NCBI GenBank assembly: GCA_019925095.2
Contig: CM034403.1
Coordinates: 3,787,690-3,851,689 of the forward strand
Source: Dendrolimus kikuchii
Lineage: Eukaryota; Arthropoda; Insecta; Lepidoptera; Lasiocampidae
DNA length: 64,000 bases
Reading direction: 5' to 3'
Shown here: positions 54,193-64,000 of the stretch, piece by piece
How positions within the stretch are numbered: position 1 is the stretch's first letter
Layout of the letters: each line of letters begins with the position of its first letter
Notes under the pieces: model-generated
Told to the model about the DNA's origin: nothing
What the model saw: only the letters and a program-made list of their open reading frames with translations
Database searches by the model: none
Program-made: the position numbers and the translations under genes

Positions 54193-56689
54193 TAAATACA
54201 AAATATTCCACAATTGAATCTGTAAATTTATTTCTTGGCTAGTTTACGAACAAAATGCTATTAAATATATATTAAATAGCAGAGCTGTTACTTTTAGTTC
54301 CTTTATTTTCCGTGGGACTTCATTCGTGGCGCGGATTCTACCTTGCATCAGCGAACTCCACAGATAAAATTAACGATTTGAAATAATCGAGTAGGCTTAT
54401 ACATGACTCTGGCTGAATGCACAAACCGTGCCAAGCCATTATTGAACAAAGAAGAAGAAGAATCGAGTAGGCCATGAAACATTGTATTGCCGCTTGAAAA
54501 TATATTCCAATAATTAACAAGTTACCGAAGTATGCTATCCGAGCTAAATCGTAATAAATCTATTTTATCTCAACGTGAAAACATGCGGAATCTGAGACTA
54601 TCCCTCGGCTATATTTCTTCATAACGACGCTAATGATATTTGTGAGTTCCCGCCAAAAATAAGCAGCCATTATTTTAGAAATCCATTTGACATAACTGGA
54701 CCGCGCGTTTTGGCAGCGGCACAACGTCGCCTCGAGTTTATGTTCCACATTTTTTTCTTGGCTTTTAAAATGATTACGAAACCAATATTTTTTATGTCAT
54801 GTGCACCATAGATATTATAAATTTCAAAATATCAGTATACCACCATCGTGTTTCTTAACTTTTACATTTTTATTATTTCTTATGTTTAAAAAAGTTTAGG
54901 TGACATTTGCCAATAAAGCGTTAAATGTCACATAAGTGCCGACGTATCTAAGACATAATTGACATTTGTTATGAAATGGTAGACATTTTGCAGATGGTTG
55001 TGATAGGTCGATTAACCTCGTTAGTAGCAGCCATGTATTATTTCTTACGCACAAATCAACATGCAATAAAAACACTAGTGAAGATTTCAAGATTGATTTA
55101 TGTAGATACCGCTAACGATCTCTTTTGTTTTGAAAGTGGTGTGGGTTGCGAGGCTGCACGACGCCAACTCCAAAGCTTAAAAAAAACTAATTCGTTCTAA
55201 ATTCAACCTGTAATCACAGCAAATACAATAGATAGAATAATATTGCTCTCTTGACAGTTTAGACAAACTATTTCAAACTGACAGTTTTTTCTATGTTTCA
55301 GGTAAACATTGACACCGTGTTTGACATCTCATTGAAACAATTATTGAGTAAGTTAAGCAAATTATTTTAATGATAAAGGATAAAAAAATTAATGCTGCTG
55401 CTACAAAATAAAACCACCAAATAGGTTTTTTTTTTTAAAGAATACTTGCAAAATACAATTTTTTTAAGATACCATGTGAAAAATATAATGACATCGTCAG
55501 CAGTATGCCAATCAATGCTGATGTTGTTATATGATGTTTATCTTATGTCAATTTCCTTTGCTCTGTGATGCTGACATGGGTCGCACAGCGGTGAAAATAG
55601 TTGTTTAATTATAATAATAGAAAATTTGATATCTTCATAATTCAAAATGATTGTAAGTAATATTCATGTAATCTCTGTTACAAACTTTAATTACACACTT
55701 CAATAAAAGACGAGACAAGAAATTCATTCGTTCTAAGTTTTCATGTTCAGGCGTTCTATCCGCTGGAATGGAGTTCTAGATGTCAATGCAGAAAAATGGC
55801 AGAATAATTTTAAGAATTTATTTTTATCATTTGGCTTAATAATTCTAAGATATTTTTAGACCTTTAAATAAAACGGTCTAACCATACATCATACACTGAA
55901 AAATGATTTTCATTAATTAGTTACTCCTAATTTTTATTTTATCGCGTTTTGGGTACACCATCTTGATTCGTGATACCAAACACGCCATCCTGCTAAACAT
56001 CCTACAAGCCCAGAAGTTATTGAGCAAAGTCTGCGACATACATAGGCGGGCTTGAACCTCATGCTTTCATGCTTAGGGGCCATCCACAAATTACATCACA
56101 CGAATTCATAATTTTTTGACCCCTACCAATTGCAATGGTCTCGAAACAATGGATGCGAAGATCGCGCGACGCACGTGGAGAAGAAAAAGTAGGAAAGCGG
56201 ACCCAGGCCGCGAAGCTAACTCTCCAAAAGCCATTGGAATTTAAAGCGTGGATGATGATGATGATTACGTACATAGACCAACAGACGGACGGATGCCGAT
56301 TTTATATGCCTTTTCGCTATAATGAATAAAATCTTTAAGATATTTAATTTGAAACAAATAAGGCAGTTTCAACAGGAAAGCTAGAAAATTATTAACAAAA
56401 TGGAAGGCAAGTACATTGAACGTTGCTTTGATTCTGATGATTAATGAATGATGGCTTTCGGTGAACATTTACACATTTCACGCCACAATAACAGAATCAG
56501 TTGTAAAGTTTTAATAGAAACGTTTCACTTTGAAGTTTGTTAGGAATTGAATAATAGACGCATAAAAGAAAATGCTGCAGAACCGACGACGATAAGGCGC
56601 CATGTTGGTGTAATAAGGGGGTAATAATTCGTTCGAATTTTGAATGACTAGTTTTGATATTCATAGTAATGTTGTTGTAGTTTAATTCG
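54193..56689. other. Mostly unassigned DNA
   Basis: Contains the small ORF at 54976-55200, the isolated MITE terminus at 56077 and, at 56130-56260, a possible RTE-like tail ending in a GAT repeat. Otherwise nothing was recognised. Confidence 0.4.
54976..55200 (+). CDS. Small ORF with hydrophobic N-terminus, unidentified
   Basis: 74 aa starting in a favourable context (GAAATGG). Residues 4-23 (ILQMVVIGRLTSLVAAMYYF) are hydrophobic; the remainder is mixed with a basic end. It lies in a stretch free of recognised repeats. There is no homology I can name, and the evidence for coding is only the frame. Confidence 0.2.
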   Translation: MVDILQMVVIGRLTSLVAAMYYFLRTNQHAIKTLVKISRLIYVDTANDLFCFESGVGCEAARRQLQSLKKTNSF

Positions 56690-56872
56690 CCACAAGACAG
56701 GCAAAGTAACTTACTCCGTTTGGCCTTGTCAGATGTATGTCTTCGTATAGCTTAGCCAAATTGTAGTTCTTGACTGATGTCAATCAATGAAGTTATTGTT
56801 AGAAATTTGATTATGTAGTTTACATTTCTCACAATAAAAATACAGAATTATTACTCAAAAACTATTTTTTTT
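56690..56872 (-). mobile_element. S1 retroposon copy c9, partial, diverged
   Basis: Tail A (plus strand AATTCGCCACAAGACAGGCA) and about half of the body remain. The 5' part is missing beyond CTCAAAAACTAT at 56870. It is more diverged than the others. Confidence 0.55.
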
Positions 56873-57188
56873 TAATATTCGTCTGTGGCACAGAAACCTC
56901 ATAGGTTTCTATTATTCGTGACGCAGAGTCGTGTAGAATACATTAGATTATGATACATGGTGACATTTTAAAACTTAATTTACACAATATTAATGTGATA
57001 TCAAAATAGGAGCAGAAGCGTAGAATTGTTATCATCATTCAAGTGTTTATTTCAGATTTGATAATAAAAGCGGAGTTATCGTCATTCTAGTATATCGTTC
57101 CGTTTGAGTCCCAGGTCTGCACATGCGAGCCTGATGGTCCGCTTTTGGAACAAATATAGGTATAGAATCTTTTCAGATTATATTTGGT

Positions 57189-57460
57189 CGATTTTTTTTT
57201 TTTTTTTATCGTACACAAAATAGTGTATTAACAAGAATATTAAATTAAAATAACAATTAATATCAAAGTAAAACTAACTTAAAACATATAATAATAAATA
57301 AACTAAATTATAAATAAATTAAACTATACAATAAGGCAGAGGCAATGTGGCCAGTCTTTTGGGCACGTTTCCGACTGAGAGCGGTCTAGAACTAGATTTT
57401 ATACTTTAATTTTAGTTTGTATATATAGTTTATTTTTAGTTTAATTTATTGTATAGTTTA
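57189..57460 (-). mobile_element. Inverted (twin-primed) insertion of the RPDG/WDATC LINE 3' end
   Basis: The right half (57335-57460) reads plus and encodes GNVASLLGTFPTESGLELDF then a stop at 57408 plus 3' UTR. The left half reads minus: TTATTGTATAGTTTAATTT 3' UTR running into a poly(A) tail (plus-strand T run, about 57192-57208). The 3' UTR start is present in both halves in opposite orientation. ATTTGGT flanks the unit at 57182-57188 and 57461-57467. The arrangement is that produced by twin priming. Confidence 0.6.
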
Positions 57461-58070
57461 ATTTGGTTATTTTTGTATTCTATATATTTCATTAAACAGT
57501 TAACATTTCTACACAACCCAACAAGTTCTGCTTAAAAATAATTCTTATTTTTAACCACATTTAATGTTTATTGAAATTAAAGCGCTAAAATATCACTCCT
57601 TAAGTTTTCGCCATAAACTTTCTTTGATTTCTTATATAACTGACACTAACAAATAAAGAAGTAAAATTTACCAAAAAATGGCGTGGTCTACTTGACATGA
57701 CTGTCGCGTCATACTACCTTGATTTGTTTAAATAAAAACCTGAAACTTTTTTATGGTGGTTTTCTTTTTATTATGTTGATTATAAGTAATACCATCTTGT
57801 ATAAGAAACCTGCCTTGTTAGGTGACAATATAAATTCGCCACTGTTTTTATAATGGTCTAGTATGATTGAAGTCTGACAACCAAAATTCACTTCTGTTTT
57901 TCATTCGAAGTCCGATTATAGTCAGTATGGTTTTTTCTCTTATTTTTAATACTTCAAATTATATTCAACAGTGTTTTATTCTTTGTACAATTTTTAAAAA
58001 TGTTTCAAGGATGAAGAATTGCTATTTTTAATATGTCAGTTTTAGATCTTACACGTTTTTACATCTACAC

Positions 58071-58502
58071 TATTATTTACAAGGAGGAAAGATTTGTATG
58101 TTTGTAGCGAATAAACTCAAAAACTATTGGACCTATTTAAATTCAAAAAGCTATACAAAAATTAGGGATCCTTTCTAAAACTAAGTGGTTACTGCATTTG
58201 TCATGTCTTTTTTTATAAAGCTATGTATACATCCTTTGTTAATACAAAGGATGTATACATAGCTTTAATTGTTGGTAAACCAAATATATAAAATAAAATA
58301 AAACTTCAATATAATGTAACCCATCAATCTAAACAAAATACTTGGCAATGGAATCGAATTCTACGATTTTGATGAAATTTTTGTGTTTGAGTAGGTCCCG
58401 GGTAGTTTAGATTCACAATTAGACCCGGCAGGTGGCGCTGGAATCGGGTTCTAGATTTTTTATTTTTTCAGGGCAGGACAACATCTGCCGAGACCGCTAG
58501 TA
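58071..58502 (-). repeat. Near-complete copy of the CTAGCAGCCTCGG repeat
   Basis: Ends are CACTATTATTTACAAGGAGG and CATCTGCCGAGACCGCTAGT on the plus strand. It contains a perfect hairpin (58216-58267). Shared blocks with 49240-49460 include CCCATCAATCTAAACAAAAT and TTTAGATTCACAATTAGAC. Confidence 0.55.
58216..58267. repeat. Perfect 24-bp hairpin with 4-nt loop
   Basis: Arms 58216-58239 and 58244-58267 are exact complements (TAAAGCTATGTATACATCCT…) with loop TAAT. It lies inside a dispersed repeat. Confidence 0.85.
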
Positions 58503-58734
58503 AATTATAAAGTAGGTAATATGTATCAAGAGTGAAATAATAAAAATGAAATTTAAGTAAATTTTACACCTAAAGGATAAAAGTAAAGTACCGAGCAGAT
58601 TTATAAGTTCTGTATGATATTCATATTCCTTTCCAATTTCGAATCATAAGTTATATAACTCGGTGAAAAGTGGGGTGCAAACAAAACAACTTTTCGTTGA
58701 TATTTACCAATAAATTATTTACCAAAAACCTTGA

Positions 58735-58855
58735 ATGAATGAATATGCTTTACTGTGTTTTAAAGATACAGTTAACAGAAATAAAATTTTACGAAACAAT
58801 AGGCGGTCTTATCGCTATTAGCGATTTCTTCCAGACAACCTTTGGATGGACAAAA
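58735..58855 (-). repeat. AAGCGATAAGGCC family, copy 3
   Basis: Diverged minus-strand copy (plus: GGCGGTCTTATCGCTATTAG, GATTTCTTCCAGACAACC) with a GAATGAATATGC tail. Confidence 0.45.
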
Positions 58856-59262
58856 AAAATTGATAAGAACAGAGGTATGTTGCATTATTCTCACTATCGA
58901 ATCAGTATTTTATAAATGTATACATACATGATATAATAATATACATACATTAATAAAAAATATAAATAATATACTGTTACGATATATGTAAATAAAATAT
59001 TATAAAATACACTTACAGATATAAATATAAAACTAGGAAAAGATGAGAATAACTTCTGCTGCATCCTTAAATTGAGCTATTTATCATATATGTTAAGAGA
59101 ATTTATGTATAGTTATTTTAAATTAAGAAAAAAATCACCAAATCCCCTCCAAATTATTGACATTAAACCAGTTTACTCCTACAATTTTTACCAAACCAGG
59201 ATAACAAAAAAATGTCTAAGTATATATAAAAGGAGATAAATAATTTGGTTTTTTTTTATACA

Positions 59263-59625
59263 TACATACATACATACATAACTTCACGCCAGTTCCCTTG
59301 CGGGGTAGGCACGAACAACAGAGCGCCATTTAGGTCCATTCTTACACACCTCACTTGCTTCTTTGACATTCATAACTCTTGTCATGCACGCTCGTCTGTT
59401 CTTAAGGCTCCTGACATCACCCTCCGCTAGTACACGATCAATTTGATCATGGAAGGTGTGTCGTGGCCTTCCACGACTTCTGCATCCATCCACTTTTGCA
59501 TTGTATATCTGTTTAGTCATTATTTCCACATGCCCGAACCACCGGAGCATTCCTTTCCTTACCTTCACCCCGACACTCTGTTTCAGACCAACTCTCTTTC
59601 TTACCTCGACCTTAGATATGTTTAA
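59263..59625 (-). mobile_element. RTE-like 3' fragment r5, longest copy
   Basis: The minus strand encodes MKVRKGMLRWFGHVEIMTKQ, IYNAKVDGCRSRGRPRHTFH, then VLAEGDVRSLKNRRAC and a clean ARELA stop. The LRWFGHVE…RGRPR layout is the post-RT tail of RTE-like proteins. It ends in a (CATA)n-type tail at 59259-59280. This is the best local reference for the family; upstream RT domains are missing. Confidence 0.75.
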
Positions 59626-59639
59626 TATTTTTAGATATT

Positions 59640-60471
59640 GTGTCTTGACTTCCTTATAAAGAATGAGTATACTTTTTAAAACTCACCTGAAAGACGTGCT
59701 ACTTAAACATACTTTATTTTATTCACAATAAAATAATAATGCATCTGAAAAACGGCCAAGTTTTTGGAATCGCCGTTATCGCCCGAAAAATCCTCAAGGA
59801 CGTTGGCGTTGCTATGAACCTTAAATAAAATATTTTGCTTGATTGTCTAATATCTAGTTTCGCAACGTAGTCGTTTCTGGCTATGACGCCATATATGTTT
59901 GCAATGCAGCTAAAATAAGGCACAGACAAAATACCACACCTCACAGGTTGATTGTAAACAGACAATATTGCATGTTTATATTGTCTATGGATAGCAGTCG
60001 TCTGGCGCCAGTTGCGTCACAGTGAAATCAATGATGGCGACGCCGACGGCAGTTGTAAAGTTGACCTTGGCGGACGCTTTGCCCACTACAAGGCCCTACA
60101 CAAGCTACGTTTCGATGCTATAACATTGTATTGTTGCATCGCTAAAGTGCTTTCAATTTATACAAAAAGCTGAGTCAATAGATCAAATATTACGTCCAAT
60201 TCTATTTTATATCATACAATCCATTTTGAAATTAGATTTAAACTCCATACCTTTAATGTTTATGTTCTTTCAGTAGCAATATAAATGAATGAATAGTGAG
60301 ATTTAATTAAACGATATATTTATGCATGAACCGCGTTTTAAATACACGTCCACGTTTGAATTGTCATATTCCAATGCCTCTGCTACACCTGAGATAACGT
60401 TAGGTATAATGCGATATTTGAGAGGCGACATTGTAAATAACGTTAAACATTGACATATAACTCATGCACAG
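59640..60471. other. Unassigned DNA
   Basis: 60000-60110 is locally GC-rich (GATGGCGACGCCGACGGCAG) with no long frame. No other feature was recognised. Confidence 0.4.
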
Positions 60472-60660
60472 GGTTGGGCAGTATTTCAATTACTTGTAAT
60501 TAAAATACGTAATTGAAATACAAATACGTATTTTGTATTTGTATTTCAATTACTTCTTAAAAATGTAATTTGTAATTAGTATTTCAAATACCTGACGCTG
60601 AGGTATTTTGTAATTAGTATTTCAAATACTTATGGTTTCAAAATACATTTCATAAAATAC
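60472..60660. repeat. hAT-like CAGGGTTGGGCAG terminus with internal GTATTTCAAATAC repeats
   Basis: CAGGGTTGGGCAGTATTTCA followed by repeated GTATTTCAATTAC/GTAATTAGTATTTCAAATAC units. This terminus is common in nonautonomous hAT elements. The opposite terminus was not found, so the copy is probably truncated. Confidence 0.4.
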
Positions 60661-60807
60661 ATTTAGCTATTACATACATTTGATGGGTGTGTTCTTCAGA
60701 AAATAGCGCTCGGTAGCTTTCATAAGCAAAATGGTGACCGCTAAATATTAGGTACGTTCTGCAGTACTAGCCATTTAAAATAAATATTATTGTTTGGCTA
60801 AGATATA

Positions 60808-60911
60808 CATACATACATAACTTCCCGCCAGTTCCCTTGCGGGGTAGGTACGAACAACAGAGTGCCATTTAGGCTTATTCTTGCACACCTCACTTGCCTC
60901 TTTGACATATA
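60808..60911 (-). mobile_element. RTE-like 3' fragment r6, very short
   Basis: Only the last 30 or so codons and the ACATACATACATAACTTC tail remain. TAAGATATA flanks the piece at 60799-60807 and 60912-60920. Confidence 0.68.
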
Positions 60912-61189
60912 TAAGATATATAATTTAAATTAATTTTACTTCGAAAACATGAAATTCTTTTTTAAAAATTAGTCATTTATTTATTGATAAGCCTTATGTT
61001 TTCATCGCATTTGAATCTTTTTCGTCATCATGGATAATTAAAATTCGAGTAATTGTGGAACAAGAGCACCGTTGTGGCAGCAACGCGGCAAGAGTGACAA
61101 ACAACATCAACGACCTTTATGAGCGAACACTACAATGAAAGCACCACTTGTTATTGGTTTGTCCGCTTCCATTCTGGAAATTTCGACCT

Positions 61190-63912
61190 TTTTTATAGCT
61201 GGAGTACAGCAGACAGGCTGACGGCCCACCTGATGGAAAGTGGTTACCGTCGCTTATGGACATTTGCAACACCAGAGATTTCATCAACCCGCTGCCGGCT
61301 TCGAAGAAATTTTATGACACCCTTTTTGAAAAACTCCATATCGTAGCGCTGTGGAAAAACCTCGGCTGGGAGCTCATTCCAAATCCTCATTGTATGTACG
61401 AAAAAGATTCTACAGAACCTGAGCATGAGCGAAGCGGCTTAAGAAAGTGGAGGTGAAATCCCAACACATGGCGAGCAGTTCGATGGTAGAAAGAGGACGA
61501 ATACACCATTCTATACAGTTTTTCCAAATACTCCCCGTTATACAGTCAGTAGAATACATAGAGAGAAACGAAGGCTCTCATAAGGCCAAGCGTATTTAGA
61601 CCGTCTGTGAGTATGGGATCATCAACAACGCGAACGGCTCGACGTTGAATACAGTCTAGGGGATTGAGTTGGTAGCCAGGTGCTCCAGCCCAAAAGTGTG
61701 TGCAGTACTCCATATGCGGCCTCACCTGGGTTTTATAAAGCACAAAGCGTTACCGCAGTGTAAAGTACTTCTTGGACCGGTTTAACACTCCCAGCTTCTT
61801 AGAGGCAAGTTTTAACTTGCCTTCAAGATGTCCCCTGAACATTGTTCGTGATGTCAACACCGAGGATCCCAATACTCTTGGAGGTGGTAAGGGACGTTCC
61901 TTGGAACTGAAGCGATTGCTCGAATGAAGTTTTTTTGGCAGAGAATACGTAGACCTATGTCTTCTTGGGGTTGAAATGGACAAGGTTTTGTCTCCCCCAT
62001 TCAGAGACACTGTCTAAGGAATACTCTACTTCAGATCATGATTGAATGATCGAGGGACGTTTGTACGACCAAAGTACTGCGCATCGCCTGTGCTGTCATC
62101 CGCATTGCAATGAATGTTGCGAATAGACAACATATCATTGATATGTAAAATGAACAACTTAGGCGATAGCACACAACCCTGGGGCACACCAGGGTTGACG
62201 GGCTTGAAACTTGAGCAACAACCGTCGACAACGACTTGAATGCTGCGCTCATCAAGAAAGCTGGATAGCCAGGTGTAAGGCCCTTCGGGTATCCCATACG
62301 ATGGCCGCTCCGATAGAAGAGCCCTGTGCCAGACCCGGTCGAAGGCCTTAGTAATATCTAGAATTCTATACTAACTGCCAGTGCTTCTCCTTTGCAATTC
62401 TCAATGGCTTCAGCCCAACGGTGGGTTTGGTAAACCAAGAGATCCCGAACTGAGCGACCGTGGCGGAAGCCGTATTGCCGATCATTTAGCAGCTGGGAAT
62501 CTTCAAAATAACACAGAAGCTGCGCGTTGATAATACGCTTCATCACCATTGAGAGCAAAAAGGTTATTGCTATAGGCCTATTCGACGTGTCTGTTAGGTC
62601 CCCTTTTTTGGGGACAAGGTGCAAATGGGCAATCTTCCACGAAGCGAGGACACAACCCTTGTAGTAAGAGAGAGTGAAAAGTCGGGCAAGGACTGGCTGG
62701 GGACTGCTCAGTTAAACACGTCTGCAGCACAATGGCAGGAATGCCATCAGGGCCAGAAGACTTTTTGACGTCGAGGGAGAGGAGAACACGTCGGACTGCT
62801 GGACTTTTTTGAGTAAAGCGCACCTTCGACATTCTAGACTCACACTCAGGGATTGTAGGTGGAGTTTCTCCTATGTCTCAAGAGTTGAATTGCCCGCAAA
62901 GATTTCACCCAGAAGATTGACTTTATCTTTGGCGGCGTGTACCAGACGGTCGTCCACTGTGTGCAGAGGTGGAAGAGACGCCCACAAAAGTTTCATTCGA
63001 CAGCTTTGGCGTGGGCCCAAAAAACTCTAGTCCCAGAAGAGTAGCTAGAGAGGCGCTCACCAATTCTGCCGATGTGATCGAATTTTGCTCTTGCGAACTG
63101 TTTTTTGAGAGACCTGGGGGCGACATTGTATCTCTTTTTCAGGTTAGAGGAACTTGGATCCTGACGAGCCCGCGCTGCAGTCCAGACTCGATAAGCCTGT
63201 TGCTTTAGCTTTACAGCCTCACTGCTGGACTTATCAAACCATGGTGGTGTACTCGTACCACCGATAGGTACCGTTGAGTTTGGAATGAAACATTCCACTC
63301 CCTGCAGTACTACATCGGCGATCGAGTCTGTGCTCGCATCAGAATCTTCCGACGAGAAACATAACTGCCTCCATGGATAGGATGCATAGAATTCACGGAG
63401 TCCATCCCAATCTCCTGACTTGTATCGCCACACCTTCCGTCGTCCGATTGGGAATAGGAAGGGGCACCACCGAACATACCAGACAATGATCAGAGGTTCC
63501 CAGTAGAGCACGGAGATCTGGTATTTCTCCGGGTGTGTGGTCAGCAGAAGATCCAGCAAAGAAGGCTCATGATCCACACTATCCGGTATTCGGGTAAACT
63601 CCGTTATCACCTGAGTGAATCCATGGGCGAGAGCAAAATCGTAGGCAGCAGTCCCTGGCAGATCAGTTCTCACGGAACCCACCCACTCAGCCTAATGAGC
63701 ATTAAAATTCCCGAGTATGACTACCTCTGCTGAATGATACTGCCCAAAAACTTTGTCGGTCGCCTCCTGAACGTGTTCAAAAAAGCGAGCTGTTTCAGTC
63801 CTTGCGCATTCCCTGCCACGGGACCGATATAAACACGCGTAAATCCGGGTAGAACCATCAAAATCTACGCGTACCTACAAGATGGAAAGGTTCCTATCTT
63901 CAAGGCCGTAGA
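61190..63912 (-). pseudogene. Decayed CR1/Jockey-like LINE, 5' truncated
   Basis: Frames that switch several times read, in order: end of an APE endonuclease (VVILGNFNAH-stop-AEW, with N where D is expected; LLDLLLTTHPEKY), a linker, RT blocks (KKSSGPDGIPAIVL; NRPIAITFLLSMVMKRIIN; YGFRHGRSVRDLL), the post-RT region (LYKTQVRPHMEYCTHFWAGA, IQRRAVRVVDDP) and the C-terminal signature (RIWNELPAEVFPQRYDMEFF…VANVHKRR). Nonsense codons lie at LSIL-stop-VRV near 63870 and NAH-stop near 63692, and frameshifts lie near 62.6, 62.3 and 61.75 kb. The 3' UTR is the GCGACGGTAACCACTTTCCATCAGGTGG tail (61195-61275) shared with the S2 retroposons. The 5' break is at about 63912. Function is lost. Confidence 0.82.
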
Positions 63913-64000
63913 GATTAGAATAAAAAAAAATATAATAAAATTAGGTTAACTTGTTTCAGAAAAAACGGCAATTTGATAGGCAAGGACCTAATAATAATTA

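Noticed and set aside
56130..56260. RTE-like C-terminus ending in a GAT repeat
   Set aside because: Only a faint resemblance (WMRRSRDA) remains; too weak to list as its own feature.
1..64000. CRISPR arrays, riboswitches or bacterial operons
   Set aside because: No regularly spaced identical repeats and no prokaryotic gene organisation; the DNA is clearly of animal type.

Overview
The window is AT-rich animal DNA, almost certainly from a moth or butterfly. This rests on the repeat content: R1-clade, CR1/Jockey-like, RTE-like and Penelope-like retroelement pieces of lepidopteran type, short elements starting ACTAGC…CGCGAC.TCG, and a tRNA-derived SINE with a typical lepidopteran body. I found no host gene with convincing exon structure. 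It reads as intergenic or intronic DNA built from successive, often nested, transposon insertions.

The only complete genes belong to one non-LTR retrotransposon on the minus strand (about 22,310 down to 16,690). ORF1 is gag-like with three zinc knuckles. ORF2 (1231 aa) carries an APE-type endonuclease, a reverse transcriptase and a C-terminal RNase H, and every catalytic motif I could look for is present. I place it in the I clade or a close RNase H-bearing relative. A second, diverged copy of its 3' end lies alone near 47.2-47.4 kb.

The remaining coding-like sequence is broken. There is the C-terminus of an R1-clade ORF2 (16.06-15.02 kb) and a matching solo 3' UTR (49.47-49.83 kb); a decayed CR1/Jockey-like LINE (63.9-61.2 kb); a LOA/I-like 3' end (31.6-32.0 kb); and two Penelope-like (PLE) loci (12.0-12.3 kb as an inverted pair, 39.2-39.5 kb). 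A LINE family whose C-terminal domain has Cys/His, RPDG and WDAT motifs has four copies (4.7, 35, 40.6 and 57.3 kb). Seven truncated RTE-like 3' ends carry TATG-type tails, and a further RTE-like fragment lies near 52 kb.

Two short retroposon families dominate the rest. Family S1 starts with TTTTTGGCGGGAACT and has eight near-full and two partial copies. Its tails are interchangeable, and target-site duplications (TSDs) of 8-16 bp are visible for many copies. Family S2 (five full-size copies and several 3' remnants) shares its 3' end with the CR1-like LINE. Foldback and MITE-like DNA elements fill much of the remainder. Two places could still be host or domesticated sequence: a GC-rich patch with a CRE site and a well-placed small ORF at 36.78-37.0 kb, and an exon-like ORF at 25.5-25.8 kb.

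All homology statements come from reading the sequence and from memory of the families. No search was run.
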